Source: JAAXPZ01 sp965215705 (lineage in GTDB: Bacteria > Campylobacterota > Campylobacteria > Campylobacterales > Sulfurovaceae). From it: a stretch of DNA of 64,000 nucleotides. A program made the position numbers and the translations under genes. The notes beneath the pieces were generated by a model that did not search any database, was not told the origin of the DNA, and was given only the letters and a program-made list of their open reading frames with translations. Shown here in pieces: positions 42,060-52,040 of this stretch; position 1 is the first letter of the stretch; every line of letters begins with the position of its first letter. Location of the stretch: positions 1,240,001 to 1,304,000 of the forward strand of contig CBDCEE010000003.1 of the NCBI GenBank assembly GCA_965215705.1. Direction: 5' to 3'.

Positions 42060-44831
42060 CTATTTCTTTTGAGGAAGAAGCTCTGCTTGAAGTATATCTG
42101 TGCCAAATATCTTGGAGCTTGCTGCCTTGATCTTCTCTTTGGTGACCTGCTCCAGTATCTTTGGTATCGCCAGCATCTCCGGCAATGGTATCTGAAGCTG
42201 ATGACTGCGTGTCATCATATCTAGCCAAAAACGATTATAATTCAGTGCTTTTTTGAATGATACCATCACTGTCTGTTTGTACACAGTCACTTCTTGGTCT
42301 GTCACTCCTTCAGCTTTCATCCGGATGATCTCTTTTTTGACAGCATCAACCAGCTCTGCCACCCTTTGGGGAGCCGTATTGAAAGAGATGGAGCATACGA
42401 GGGTATCTTTGAGTTCCGGCTGCATATCTATACTAATCGAAATACCATATGTACCAGACTTCTCTTCTCTGATCACGTTACGTAATCGGATATCCAAGAT
42501 CTCTTTGACCGCATCTGCTACCATCTTGTTCTCTAGAGAGAAAGGTAGTATACTGCGGTACTCCAGTGTCACCGAAGCACTCTCTTCATGGTTGAACGGT
42601 GCTTCGATCTTCTGCTCTCCAGGGACATATGCATACCTGTTGATACGATAATGCTCTTCTCTTTTTTGGCTAGGAAGGTTTCCAAGATAGGTTGAGATCA
42701 GTGTTTCTATCTCTTCAGGCTTTTGATCTCCTATGATCACAAAATGAAAGTGATTCATATCCTGAAATCTCTCTTTGTACATCGACAGCATCTTGGCTCT
42801 TTCCAAGTGTTCAATCTCTTCAATGCTCTCAGGCTTGAGTCTTGGATTGTTCTTAAAGTACTGTGCTACGACACGTTTGGAAAATGCATAACGAGGGTTT
42901 TTGCTGGCCTGTTCTATCGCATTTTTGACCTGCCGCTTACCATTGATAAATATCCGCTCATCCAGCTTGGGGTGCATCACCTTGGCATAGAGCAGTTCAA
43001 ACATACTCTCCGTATCGAAACTACTGCATTTGCCTTGAATCGTCTCATAGAATCGACCGATACCCAACAGCACATCTGCCTGTTTCCCACTCAGCATCTT
43101 TTTGAGTTCCATATTGGTAAATTTTCCCGGTGCGGAAAGATCGATCCACTCTGCGGCATGGCGTATCGTACTGAATCCTTTATCATCCAAAACGGAATAT
43201 CCGCCTTCACTATATCCTTTGAGATAGAGTGTATTCTTTTGCATATCGGTAGGTTTAAAGTCAACCAATATGCCATTCTCCAATTGATAATGGTAGATGC
43301 CTAGCTTTTTATCATAGGTTTTAGAAAGGAGCTTTGTGGGCAGTAGCTTCTCTTCTAGAATGCTAGCAGAGAGATTTGTGTCTTGAGACATATCCACGGC
43401 ATCTTTTTTAGCTACTTCCAATACAGAAAGTGCCTGCTCTCTGTTCAATGCCTTCCCGGTACTACTTCGGAAAAGTATCGCTCTATTGGATTGTGACAGA
43501 AGTGCACGGTAAAAATGGTTGACCTCCTCCAGAGTGATCTCATCCAAAAGCTGATTGGTCATATTGAAATCATAGGCATAGTCGATATAAACACTATCCT
43601 GCTCTATCGTATGTACAATTCTCTGTGCCAAAATGTCTGTGCGTGTTGTTTGGATCTTTTTATGGGCTTTGGCGACATCAGACCGGATCAGCTTTTTTGC
43701 CAGCATAAAATTACTCTGAGAGAACCCATACTTGGCAAACCCCCACATCAATGCATAAAGCTCTCGCAACGCACCTTTGGCATGACCATTTTTATACGTA
43801 GCCAAGAACATACGACTCATTTTATCTGGACTCAGTAAGTCCTTCCCTGCATCGATCACCATGGCTTCTGGATTTTTTTTGAGTATCTGCTCTTGTGCTT
43901 TGAGGCTAAAGAGCATAGAAGCGATCGTTTCAATCAATAGGGCTTTTTTTGCTTGTACGGTTTTAACGATCGGTGCCTCCCCGATATAGATCATCCCGAC
44001 ACTGTTTCTTGTCAACTCTTTATCTGTCACCGTCATGACCATCGTCTCGTTACGCTCTGCCTGTGCTCTAGAAGCTCTTAGCTTCTTGCTCTTGCTGCGC
44101 AGGTCTGAAAACCGCTCTTTGATCTGCTGCTCTACCCTCGTTGTGTTAAAGTCACCTACAGCAACCACATGCATGAACTCCGGTCTATACCATGTCTCAT
44201 AGAATGCCTTGGCTCTTTCTATAGGGATACTCTTGATCACCTCTTCAAGCCCTATCGTAAGCCGATTCATATATCTTGAACCACCAAAATAAAGCGGCAT
44301 GGTTTTAAGGAGTAATCTATATCCCACGGTATCTCTCAGCCGCTTCTCCTCGAGGATTACCCCTCTCTCTTTGTCAAACTCTGTTTTGTCTAACTTAAGT
44401 CCACCAGCCCAATCTCTCAATATACCAAGACATTTCTCCAGATTATCTTTTTCCAACGGCAAGGAGAGTGTATAGAGTGTCCGGTCAAAGTTGGTATTGG
44501 CATTGAGATCTCCGCCAAAGCTCATCCCCAATGATTCCAGATAAGAGATAAGCTCATTTTTTTTGAAATGGGTCGTCCCATTAAATGCCATATGCTCAAT
44601 AAAGTGAGCAACCCCTCGCTGATCCTCCTCCTCATCCAGAGACCCAACCCCGACATAGAGATAGAGCTCTGCCCTCTCTTTGGGTTGAGTACCTTTGAGG
44701 ATCGTATACTGCAATCCATTGGGGAGCACCCCTCTGACCAGGCTCTTCTCCCAGGGGAGTGCCACATTTGGCAAGCTTTGATTTGCCAGTAGCATCATGG
44801 CACCTATAAGCAACAGAAACAGTGCTCTCAT
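42060..44831 (-). CDS. M16-family zinc metalloprotease (insulinase/PqqL type)
   Basis: 923 residues. Signal peptide about 1-17. The inverted zinc motif HxxEH is HFIEHMAFNG near residue 82, with the downstream Glu in GVILEEKR about 75 residues later. Four M16-type domains; the second half lacks a zinc site, as expected. Likely a periplasmic peptidase. It follows the RluA-family gene on the same strand after 15 bases. Confidence 0.9.
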   Translation of the reverse strand: MRALFLLLIGAMMLLANQSLPNVALPWEKSLVRGVLPNGLQYTILKGTQPKERAELYLYVGVGSLDEEEDQRGVAHFIEHMAFNGTTHFKKNELISYLESLGMSFGGDLNANTNFDRTLYTLSLPLEKDNLEKCLGILRDWAGGLKLDKTEFDKERGVILEEKRLRDTVGYRLLLKTMPLYFGGSRYMNRLTIGLEEVIKSIPIERAKAFYETWYRPEFMHVVAVGDFNTTRVEQQIKERFSDLRSKSKKLRASRAQAERNETMVMTVTDKELTRNSVGMIYIGEAPIVKTVQAKKALLIETIASMLFSLKAQEQILKKNPEAMVIDAGKDLLSPDKMSRMFLATYKNGHAKGALRELYALMWGFAKYGFSQSNFMLAKKLIRSDVAKAHKKIQTTRTDILAQRIVHTIEQDSVYIDYAYDFNMTNQLLDEITLEEVNHFYRALLSQSNRAILFRSSTGKALNREQALSVLEVAKKDAVDMSQDTNLSASILEEKLLPTKLLSKTYDKKLGIYHYQLENGILVDFKPTDMQKNTLYLKGYSEGGYSVLDDKGFSTIRHAAEWIDLSAPGKFTNMELKKMLSGKQADVLLGIGRFYETIQGKCSSFDTESMFELLYAKVMHPKLDERIFINGKRQVKNAIEQASKNPRYAFSKRVVAQYFKNNPRLKPESIEEIEHLERAKMLSMYKERFQDMNHFHFVIIGDQKPEEIETLISTYLGNLPSQKREEHYRINRYAYVPGEQKIEAPFNHEESASVTLEYRSILPFSLENKMVADAVKEILDIRLRNVIREEKSGTYGISISIDMQPELKDTLVCSISFNTAPQRVAELVDAVKKEIIRMKAEGVTDQEVTVYKQTVMVSFKKALNYNRFWLDMMTRSHQLQIPLPEMLAIPKILEQVTKEKIKAASSKIFGTDILQAELLPQKK

Positions 44832-44846
44832 GACGGTCTCCTTTTG

Positions 44847-45578
44847 TTATTTGTAGCGTTTGATATCTGCGGGTACTGGTGCGATATACTCTTTGCCAAG
44901 AAGTACTATTTTGCGTGCATGAAGCAAGGCACGCTTGGCTCTGGTACGGGAACCATACTGTGCATCGCCCACCACAGGATGACCTACCGATGCCAAGTGT
45001 ACCCTGATCTGATGGGTACGTCCTGTACTGATCACGATCTTGACTTTACTTTTCTTTCCCTGTACTTCATCCGGTGTGACGACCGTGTGTGCAGGCTTGC
45101 CCAGTCGCTCATCGATCTTGGAGAAAGCCTTGCCTTTTTTGATCGTATGGATCGGTGTAGTGATCTCTATCTCTTCATAGACCACTCCCTCTACCCAGGC
45201 GATATACTCTTTAACTACCTTACGTTGCTTGAAAGCCTTGATCGCCTCTTTGATAAACTGTTCATTTTTACCCAGCAACAACACCCCACTGGTATCACGA
45301 TCCAGACGATGCAGCAGCTCAGCATCTGCGATCGCATCCTGCACCTCATAGCTATCGATGCCTGCAGGCTTGTTGACTGCTACCATATGCTCATCCTGAT
45401 AGATGATCTTGATATCCTCTGGCATCTCGATACGAAATGCCGTGCCGTCAGGCAATGGTGCTCTGGCGATCTTAAGCTGTCTGTCCCCGACAAAGACCAA
45501 TCCACGATCGATCAGCTCTTTGGCTTTTTTGTTCGAGATCTCTTTTTGCTGTGCCAGTAATTTATACGCTTGTTCCAT
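44847..45578 (-). CDS. RluA-family 23S rRNA pseudouridine synthase with S4 domain
   Basis: 243 residues. N-terminal S4 RNA-binding segment (ISNKKAKELIDRGLVFVGDRQL), catalytic ELLHRLDRDTSGVLLL, late TGRTHQIRVHLASVGHPVVGDAQYG. RluC/RluD-like; the exact target uridine is not determined by sequence. Its start is directly next to the waaA stop, the order known from Helicobacter. Confidence 0.88.
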   Translation of the reverse strand: MEQAYKLLAQQKEISNKKAKELIDRGLVFVGDRQLKIARAPLPDGTAFRIEMPEDIKIIYQDEHMVAVNKPAGIDSYEVQDAIADAELLHRLDRDTSGVLLLGKNEQFIKEAIKAFKQRKVVKEYIAWVEGVVYEEIEITTPIHTIKKGKAFSKIDERLGKPAHTVVTPDEVQGKKSKVKIVISTGRTHQIRVHLASVGHPVVGDAQYGSRTRAKRALLHARKIVLLGKEYIAPVPADIKRYK

Positions 45579-46769
45579 CTATTCCTCTTTCTTTTTTTCT
45601 AATCGTTGCAAACTCTCTATAATAGGGCTTATGCCATCTCTATATTGTATCCTAGTTGGCATAAGCTGCTTATAGTGTAACAGCCTCTCTGAGAGAGCAG
45701 CCTTCTCCACTATCTCAATCCCATTTACGGCTTCAAATAGGTCTTTTTGATTAAAGTAGTGTTTTCCTGAAATGATCCGACACCCAAACTGTGCTGCTTC
45801 AGCAGCATTGTGTCCACCGATAGGCTCAAATGCCCCACCCAAGATCACTATATCAGAGATCGCATATACATTGACCAATTCACCCAGTGTATCCAAGAGC
45901 ATGATATCACTTTCCATACACTCCTTTTCTGAGTATCGTTGCCAAGAGATATGATTTTCCTGAGAAAATACTTTTAGCATTTTTGCCACATTTGCAAAAC
46001 GCTCCGGGTGACGTGGTGCGACGATGAGTCTGGCTTGTGGCTCCTCTTTTTTCAAATGGGAAAATGCCTCCAGTATCAATGCCTCTTCTCCTTTGTGTGT
46101 ACTAGCTGCACACACCAGTACACTATCCGGCTTTGTCCAAACTTTAGTGACAGCCGGTAGTGCTGCAGTTTTAATATTGCCAGTAACTACCACGTTTGTA
46201 GCCCCTAAAAGCTCCAAACGCCCCTTATCTTTTACTGTCTGTGCATAGACCTCATCTATCTCTTTAAATATCTGTCTATACAACCAGGCAAATTGTTGAT
46301 AACGATGAAATGAATGGTCACTGATCCTCGCATTTACCAATAAGGTTTTGGCACCTTTTCTTTTTAGAAGGATAAAGAGGAGATACCACAACTCGGCCTC
46401 CATTACAACCAGTGCCTTCTGTGGTCTCAACCATACTAAAAGAAGTGGCTCAAAAGGCAAATAACAACTCTGAGAGGTATACTCCTGTATCGCATTGAAT
46501 CCCGTTTTTGTAATACAACTCATACGCAATGCATCTCTAGGTACTGCATCAAGCAGAGGTGTGACAGCTTTGGCTTCGCCAAAGCTACAGAGATGAAACC
46601 AGATACCATCTGCTTGCAATGGTGGGTTCTTCCATAAAAAAAATCTGGCAGGAATAGCTTCTCTATATTTTTTTTTAAAGGAAAATAAAACGAGTAGGGG
46701 AAGTATCGCAATATACATCAGTATTGAGAGTGCTATATACATATAAAAAAACAATCTATCCGCCTTCAA
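45579..46769 (-). CDS. waaA: 3-deoxy-D-manno-octulosonic acid transferase
   Basis: 396 residues. N-terminal membrane anchor (about 8-28), GT-B fold of the KdtA/WaaA family: IWFHLCSFGEAKA, VVMEAELWYLLF, SDHSFHRYQ, APRHPERF and GGAFEPIGGHNAAEAAQFG. Transfers Kdo to lipid A at the inner membrane. In the glyQ-nif3-zinc ribbon-waaA gene group. Confidence 0.93.
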   Translation of the reverse strand: MKADRLFFYMYIALSILMYIAILPLLVLFSFKKKYREAIPARFFLWKNPPLQADGIWFHLCSFGEAKAVTPLLDAVPRDALRMSCITKTGFNAIQEYTSQSCYLPFEPLLLVWLRPQKALVVMEAELWYLLFILLKRKGAKTLLVNARISDHSFHRYQQFAWLYRQIFKEIDEVYAQTVKDKGRLELLGATNVVVTGNIKTAALPAVTKVWTKPDSVLVCAASTHKGEEALILEAFSHLKKEEPQARLIVAPRHPERFANVAKMLKVFSQENHISWQRYSEKECMESDIMLLDTLGELVNVYAISDIVILGGAFEPIGGHNAAEAAQFGCRIISGKHYFNQKDLFEAVNGIEIVEKAALSERLLHYKQLMPTRIQYRDGISPIIESLQRLEKKKEE

Positions 46770-46822
46770 AACAGAGTGGGCTCACCCCACTCTTCTGAAC
46801 GCTATATATTCGGCGCTCCTGC

Positions 46823-47542
46823 TTATGCCTCTTCAGAAACACTCTCTAGGTAAAGGATTCTACCACAGTGTGGGCAAGTGGCGATCTCTTCACCTTTGAT
46901 CACTTCTGTGTAGGATTTATCATTGATCTTCATATAGCAGCCGTAGCATGCTTGCTTTTTGACTGGTACTACGGCTGTGTTGCCGGCCCATGTTCTTACT
47001 TTTTCATAAAATGCCAAGATCTTCTGATCAACAGAAGAGACCTTTTTTACTCTCTCTTTGTAGAGATTCTCTTTCTGCTTCTCTATCGCTGTCAACTCTT
47101 TTTGTGCCTCTTCATTAACCACCGCTACGGAAGCGGAAAGTTCAGTCAGTGCTGCTTCCTGCTCCGCAGCCTCTTCACTTTTGACTTCATTGATCTTGCC
47201 GAGTCTCTCGATCTCTTCATTGGCAAAAGTCAGCTTCTCTTTGGCAAGCTCCTCCTCCAAAGAGAGTGCTTTCATCTCTTTTTCATTGGTGACCGCTTTA
47301 TTCTTCTTCTGGATCGATTTGAGCTGCTCATCCAGTGTTGCGATCTGCTCTTCATAACTCTTGACTTTGTTACTGTTGTCTTCGATGAGACCATTCAGAG
47401 ATGTGATTTTCTCTGTCACATCATCTACTTTCTTCTGCTCTTTAGCGATTTTTCTCTGTGCTGCTTCTATCTGTGGCGTAAATCCATCAACACTTTTGTC
47501 GATCTTTGAGAGCTCTACGAGGCCTTCTAGGTGCTTGTTCAA
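46823..47542 (-). CDS. C4-type zinc-ribbon coiled-coil protein (HP0958 family)
   Basis: 239 residues. Residues ~10-170 form a long coiled coil; the C-terminal zinc ribbon has CYGCYMKI and CPHCGRILY. The Helicobacter homologue HP0958 supports RpoN stability and flagellar gene expression. Encoded between nif3 and waaA as in Helicobacter. Confidence 0.9.
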   Translation of the reverse strand: MNKHLEGLVELSKIDKSVDGFTPQIEAAQRKIAKEQKKVDDVTEKITSLNGLIEDNSNKVKSYEEQIATLDEQLKSIQKKNKAVTNEKEMKALSLEEELAKEKLTFANEEIERLGKINEVKSEEAAEQEAALTELSASVAVVNEEAQKELTAIEKQKENLYKERVKKVSSVDQKILAFYEKVRTWAGNTAVVPVKKQACYGCYMKINDKSYTEVIKGEEIATCPHCGRILYLESVSEEA

Positions 47543-47587
47543 TCTATATCCTTTGGGTGATTAGTCGTTTTATATCCAAAATATGGG

Positions 47588-48322
47588 CTATTGGTCTGTC
47601 AGTTCCATATGAAATGGGTTTTTTGATTTCGTGATTATAGCTAAAATCCCTAAAATCTCCAACTCAGCATGGAGGATTTCCCCAAAAAAGCACTCACTCT
47701 CATAGTGTCCGATGTCCACCATCATGAGGTCTTCGCTGAGTGCTTTCATCGCGTCATGGTATTTGATATCTCCAGTCAAAAAGCAGTCTGCATCAACCTC
47801 ATCGATCAATGAGGCTCCTGACCCTGTCGTCAATGCGATAGAGCCAATGGTCTCTTTTTTACCGATCACTTTGAGGGTAGGTAATGCTAGCTTCTCTCTG
47901 AGTAGAGATAAAAGCTCCTGATACTTCCACTCTCCTTTCGCCATACAGACAAACGCTTCTTGACTCTCCATTTTAAAGCCTAACACTTTCTCAAATACGT
48001 ATCTGTTGAGATGCGTTTTATCAAAATTGGTATGCAGTGCGATACAGGATTGCTTTTTTTGTATCATTTTCTCCAGTAGATTGGAGGGGTACTTGGCAAA
48101 GTCCAGCGAAGTCAGTCCGGAAAAGATCAGTGGATGATGCACGACAAAGAGTGTCCCCTCCGCTGCATGTTCGATCATCTCTTCATCAACATCCAGTGAA
48201 AGCACGATATCTGTCACTTCCCGATCCATCTCTCCTACAATCAGTCCTGAGTTATCCCATTTTTCCTGGAGTTCGAAGGGGCTGATCTGGTCTAGGTGGT
48301 TATAAATTTGTTGCAATTTCAT
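47588..48322 (-). CDS. Nif3-like dinuclear metal center protein
   Basis: 244 residues. QEKWDNSGLIVG at the start, VVHHPLIFSGL (metal His pair) near residue 60, HTNFDKTH, TGDIKYHDA and the final GHYESE motif. The family binds two metals; its biochemical role remains uncertain. Its ATG overlaps the toxin TGA as ATGA, so its translation may depend on the upstream toxin-antitoxin genes. Confidence 0.92.
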   Translation of the reverse strand: MKLQQIYNHLDQISPFELQEKWDNSGLIVGEMDREVTDIVLSLDVDEEMIEHAAEGTLFVVHHPLIFSGLTSLDFAKYPSNLLEKMIQKKQSCIALHTNFDKTHLNRYVFEKVLGFKMESQEAFVCMAKGEWKYQELLSLLREKLALPTLKVIGKKETIGSIALTTGSGASLIDEVDADCFLTGDIKYHDAMKALSEDLMMVDIGHYESECFFGEILHAELEILGILAIITKSKNPFHMELTDQ

Positions 48323-48618
48323 TTTTGTTCCTCTATTCTTTCTTGTATCACCTTTGGGTCTCTTCTATCATCCAGTATTGCATAAATTTTAATAGTGCTA
48401 TTCTCTATTTTATAATAGATTGAGTAGGGGAAACGCTTGGATAGCGCTCTGTAAAACTTCTGGATTTGAGGATGAATGCCTGCATAAACCTGCAGAGACT
48501 CAATATCAGAGATCAAGGTATCATAAAAATAGCTTCCTAATCCCTTTTGTTGACGATTATAAAACTGTATACCTGAGCGAAGATCATCTCTTGCACTGCG
48601 TAAAACTTTAAGCGTCAT
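48319..48618 (-). CDS. RelE/ParE-family toxin
   Basis: 99 residues, typical size. Opens LKVLRSARDDLRSGIQFYNRQQKGLGSYF, ends with the family's FPYSIYYKI and IYAILDDRRDP strands. ParE-type toxins target gyrase; RelE-type cut mRNA; the sequence does not decide firmly, but it is nearer ParE. Overlaps the antitoxin by 11 bases and Nif3 by 4. Confidence 0.88.
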   Translation of the reverse strand: MTLKVLRSARDDLRSGIQFYNRQQKGLGSYFYDTLISDIESLQVYAGIHPQIQKFYRALSKRFPYSIYYKIENSTIKIYAILDDRRDPKVIQERIEEQK

Positions 48619-48820
48619 TCAGCTCGGCTTGGAGAGATTTTTTCACTTCTGGAAGAGAGATAAACTCTTCTTCTTTACTATCGGCTCTCTCCTTTAGCAC
48701 TTCTTCATGCCACATAGGTACAGGATACTCCAAATTATCACGATCGAAGCTTGCCCAAAGATCCTCCATCAAAGCAACACGCTCTTCTACGCTCATCTTG
48801 GCTATTTCATTTCTGGACAT
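48608..48820 (-). CDS. Addiction-module antitoxin
   Basis: 70 residues from the ATG at 48820 (AGAGGAG upstream); the longer frame upstream is not needed. KMSVEERVALMEDLWASF and a Trp-His-x-E-V-L-KER stretch match the short helical 'putative addiction module component' family paired with RelE/ParE toxins. Encoded before its toxin, as usual. Sits 79 bases after glyQ start-side in the housekeeping cluster. Confidence 0.85.
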   Translation of the reverse strand: MSRNEIAKMSVEERVALMEDLWASFDRDNLEYPVPMWHEEVLKERADSKEEEFISLPEVKKSLQAELNDA

Positions 48821-48898
48821 TTTGGCTCCTCTTTGGCTTTTATGTATTATAGCATATCTCATAAACCCTGTACACAAAGGTGTGTTGGCAAACACACC

Positions 48899-49792
48899 CT
48901 ACGCATTTACCCGAGCATTCCGCTCCTCTTCCTGAGCTTTATAGAGCTGTGCACAACCGATAGAGAGCTCACGCACTTTGAGGATATAGTTCTGTCTCTG
49001 TGCCTGAGAGATCGCCTTTCTGGCATCAAGGACATTGAAGGCATGCGAAGCGACCATACACTGGTCATAGGCAGGCAACGGCAATCCAGCCTCTAGACAT
49101 GCTTTGCACTCATTGGAAGCATCCTCAAAATGCTGGAAGAGATTCTCTACATTGGCTACCTCGAAGTGATACTTTGAGAACTCATACTCTGTCTCTTTGT
49201 GCACATCTCCATAGGTCGTCACGGTGTCACCCATACGGTTCCACACCAGATCATATACCGACTCCACACCCTGCAGATACATCGCCAGTCTCTCTGTACC
49301 ATAGGTGATCTCTACTGCCACAGGATCACAGGCGATCCCCCCTACCTGCTGAAAGTAGGTGAACTGTGTGACTTCCATCCCATCAAGCCAGACCTCCCAG
49401 CCAAGACCCCAGGCACCCAGTGTAGGCGATTCCCAGTTGTCCTCGACGAAACGAATGTCATGCTCTTGGAGATTAAGTCCCAGGTATTCAAGAGATTTCA
49501 GATAGAGCTCTTGAATATTGTCAGGACTGGGCTTGATCAGTGCCTGAAACTGATAGTAGGCTCCCAATCTCATAGGATTCTCCCCATAACGTCCATCCGT
49601 CGGACGACGGCTTGGTGCCACATAGGCAGCCGACCATGGCTGGGAGTCGAGACTTCTCAACAATGTAGCAGGGTGAAATGTCCCCGCACCGCTGGGGATA
49701 TCATAAGGCTGCACGATATTGCATCCCTGCTCTGCCCAGAATTGTTGTAGTTTGAGTAGTAGTTCGCTAAATGTTATGGCGTTGTTGTTCAT
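48899..49792 (-). CDS. glyQ: Glycyl-tRNA synthetase alpha subunit
   Basis: 297 residues. LLKLQQFWAEQGCNIVQPYDIPSGAGTFHPAT opens a class II synthetase; RFVEDNWESPTLGAWGLGWEVWLDGMEVTQFTYFQQ is diagnostic for GlyQ. The beta subunit gene is not in the window, as is common in this phylum. Starts directly after the glutaredoxin stop. Confidence 0.96.
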   Translation of the reverse strand: MNNNAITFSELLLKLQQFWAEQGCNIVQPYDIPSGAGTFHPATLLRSLDSQPWSAAYVAPSRRPTDGRYGENPMRLGAYYQFQALIKPSPDNIQELYLKSLEYLGLNLQEHDIRFVEDNWESPTLGAWGLGWEVWLDGMEVTQFTYFQQVGGIACDPVAVEITYGTERLAMYLQGVESVYDLVWNRMGDTVTTYGDVHKETEYEFSKYHFEVANVENLFQHFEDASNECKACLEAGLPLPAYDQCMVASHAFNVLDARKAISQAQRQNYILKVRELSIGCAQLYKAQEEERNARVNA

Positions 49793-50050
49793 CTATTTGA
49801 TTCCTAATGCTTTTTCTATCTTGCTCTGGTCAAATCCACAGATCCATCGGCTACCGCCTATGAGTACGACAGGTACACCCTTACAGCCATTTCTTTCACA
49901 GTCTTTGGCTGCTCGGGTATCTTTGGAGATGTCGATGGTCTTGAATTTGATCTGATTCTGTCTGAAATAATTTTTAGCCCTTGTGCACCAGACACAAGAG
50001 GGTGAAGTAAATAGCACCACTGATTTTTGTCGTTTTTTTATTTCACTCAT
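49793..50050 (-). CDS. Glutaredoxin-family protein
   Basis: 85 residues with active site CVWC (about residues 19-22), then the GVPVVLIGG cis-Pro loop. A dithiol-disulfide oxidoreductase, close to NrdH/GrxC size. Between purE and glyQ on one transcript. Confidence 0.88.
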   Translation of the reverse strand: MSEIKKRQKSVVLFTSPSCVWCTRAKNYFRQNQIKFKTIDISKDTRAAKDCERNGCKGVPVVLIGGSRWICGFDQSKIEKALGIK

Positions 50051-50066
50051 TACAGAACCTCTTCTT

Positions 50067-50561
50067 TTACAGGAGTATCTCTATCTCGCTGGAGTCTAGC
50101 TCTACCTTTTTGGCTTTGGAGACTCTGTCCTCTTGGAGCTTGACACGGAGCTCATCATCACATAGTGCCATGATCTGGACAGCTAGGTAGGCAGCATTGA
50201 CTGCACCTGCTTTACCGATAGCCAGAGTACCCACAGGCATACCTGCCGGCATCATAACCGTACTGAGCAGTGCATCTTCCCCCCTCAGCACGCCACTCTC
50301 CATCGGTACACCGAGTACAGGCTTTGTCGTAACAGCTGCTACGGCACCTGCAAGGTGTGCTGCCATACCTGCTGCTGCGATGAATACCTGGGCACCTTTG
50401 GACTCTGCTTCCTTGATATACTCTTTAGTGCGGTCTGGACTGCGGTGTGCGGATGAGATGATCATCTCATGGGGTACGCCAAACTTGGTCAGTGTTTCAG
50501 AACACTCCTTCATGATCCCATAGTCACTCTTGCTTCCGATAATAATCGATACAAATTTCAT
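50067..50561 (-). CDS. purE: N5-carboxyaminoimidazole ribonucleotide mutase
   Basis: 164 residues. IIGSKSDYGIM, the SAHRSPDR histidine motif and GVPMES are the family marks. Class I PurE in purine synthesis. Overlaps the end of the U32 peptidase gene by 4 bases (ATGA). Confidence 0.95.
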   Translation of the reverse strand: MKFVSIIIGSKSDYGIMKECSETLTKFGVPHEMIISSAHRSPDRTKEYIKEAESKGAQVFIAAAGMAAHLAGAVAAVTTKPVLGVPMESGVLRGEDALLSTVMMPAGMPVGTLAIGKAGAVNAAYLAVQIMALCDDELRVKLQEDRVSKAKKVELDSSEIEILL

Positions 50562-51913
50562 TGTTGCTCCTTGTTTTGTACTTTGAATCTCTGGATCAGT
50601 GCTTCATCTGACTCGATGAGCCCCTTCTTCTCCATCGCCTCTGAGATCCCGCGACGCAGAATCGTATAGCCTGGCAGTGTGGCAGGCAGGATGATGTCAT
50701 TGAGATCACCGCTGTGAATACATTCAAACACCTTTCCAGTAATAGAAACGATCTTTTTGAAAGTCAGCCAGTAGCCACCCTCTCGTAACTCTATTGTACC
50801 ATATTCATTGTCCACCGGTTCCAGTGAAGCCCCTACAGGCAGCACGATCTCTACGCTGTCACCGATACAGCTCTTGTCCTTGCATCGCCAGGTCTTGCCA
50901 TCTTCGCTGACCAGTGCAGCGACTTGATGGGTGCCATTTTGGATCGTGAATCCGAGGGATTGGGTGTCATTACGCTCAAAGGGCTTGGAGATGAGATAGG
51001 CATCGGTAAAGCCACGATTTTGGGTAGTGTTCAACTCTGCTTGGTATCTGCTCTCTTCAAACTCCCCTGCATAGTGATCATCAATAGCATGGCGGTAGGC
51101 CTTGGTGACGACTCCTGCATAGTAAGGGGATTTGGTGCGTCCCTCGATCTTGAGTGAATCGATCACACCTGAGGAGAGGATCTTGTCTACATGGGATGCC
51201 ATATTCATATCCTTGGCATTCATGATATAGGTACCGATCTCACTCTCCTCCTCAAGCCTGAATGTCGTCCCGCTCTCTGGGTTGTGTGCGTAGATCTCAT
51301 AAGGAAAACGGCAGTCGTTAGCGCAGCTGCCGCGATTGGGAACACGACCTGTCTGCAGCGCAGAGACCAGACAGCGTCCAGAGTAGGCGAAACACATCGA
51401 ACCATGCACAAACACCTCCAGCTCCAGATCAGGCAGATGGGACTTGATCGCCTCGCAGTCCTTGAGACTGATCTCTCGGGCGACAATGATCCGCTTGACT
51501 CCTAGATCATAGTAGACCTCTGCATCGATAGCATTCATTACATTGGCTTGGGTTGAGAGGTGGATCGGGATATCAGGAGCGATCCTGCTGGCGATCTTGA
51601 CTACCCCCGGACTGGAGACGATCAGTGCATCAGGAGAGAGCTCTGCGATCTTGGCGATATGGTTCTCATACAGTTTGATCTGCGAGTTGAAAGGGAAACT
51701 GTTGACTGTGGCATAGACCTTTTTGCCTAGATTGTGGGCATAGGTGATCCCCTCTGCATAGGAATCCATATCGAATTCTTTACCTGAGCGGATACGCAAT
51801 GAAAAGGTACTGGTACTCCCATAGACTGCATCTGCCCCATAGGCCAGAGCGATCTTGAGTTTTTCAAGATTCCCTGCGGGTGCCAACAGCTCTGCATAGG
51901 TATTGTTTGCCAT
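50558..51913 (-). CDS. Peptidase U32-family protein (TrhP/PrtC-like)
   Basis: 451 residues from the ATG at 51913; an upstream ATG 9 codons earlier is possible. ELLAPAGNLEKLKIALAYGADAVYG opens the TIM barrel; the U32 core ELEVFVHGSMCFAYSGRCLVSALQTGRVPNRGSC and the Cys-rich iron-sulfur-type CANDCRF segment are present. Relatives act in tRNA hydroxylation (TrhP) more than in proteolysis. First gene of the purE-grx-glyQ run. Confidence 0.88.
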   Translation of the reverse strand: MANNTYAELLAPAGNLEKLKIALAYGADAVYGSTSTFSLRIRSGKEFDMDSYAEGITYAHNLGKKVYATVNSFPFNSQIKLYENHIAKIAELSPDALIVSSPGVVKIASRIAPDIPIHLSTQANVMNAIDAEVYYDLGVKRIIVAREISLKDCEAIKSHLPDLELEVFVHGSMCFAYSGRCLVSALQTGRVPNRGSCANDCRFPYEIYAHNPESGTTFRLEEESEIGTYIMNAKDMNMASHVDKILSSGVIDSLKIEGRTKSPYYAGVVTKAYRHAIDDHYAGEFEESRYQAELNTTQNRGFTDAYLISKPFERNDTQSLGFTIQNGTHQVAALVSEDGKTWRCKDKSCIGDSVEIVLPVGASLEPVDNEYGTIELREGGYWLTFKKIVSITGKVFECIHSGDLNDIILPATLPGYTILRRGISEAMEKKGLIESDEALIQRFKVQNKEQQ

Positions 51914-52040
51914 ATCTGTCCTGTTTTTAAAAATAGACATTATTTTACTATAAAGGTGGTAAAGAGGAGATTTAGCTAAGACTATTATCATAGACTCTCA
52001 CCCGGAAAGTACTCTAGTTGGCGGAGAAGAGAGGAGGAGA

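Noticed and set aside
42723..43304. 193-residue frame opposite the M16 protease gene
   Set aside because: Antisense to a clear protease; no ribosome binding site or family match.
44844..45560. 238-residue frame opposite the RluA-family gene
   Set aside because: Covers the whole real gene in antisense; the sense strand has all catalytic motifs.
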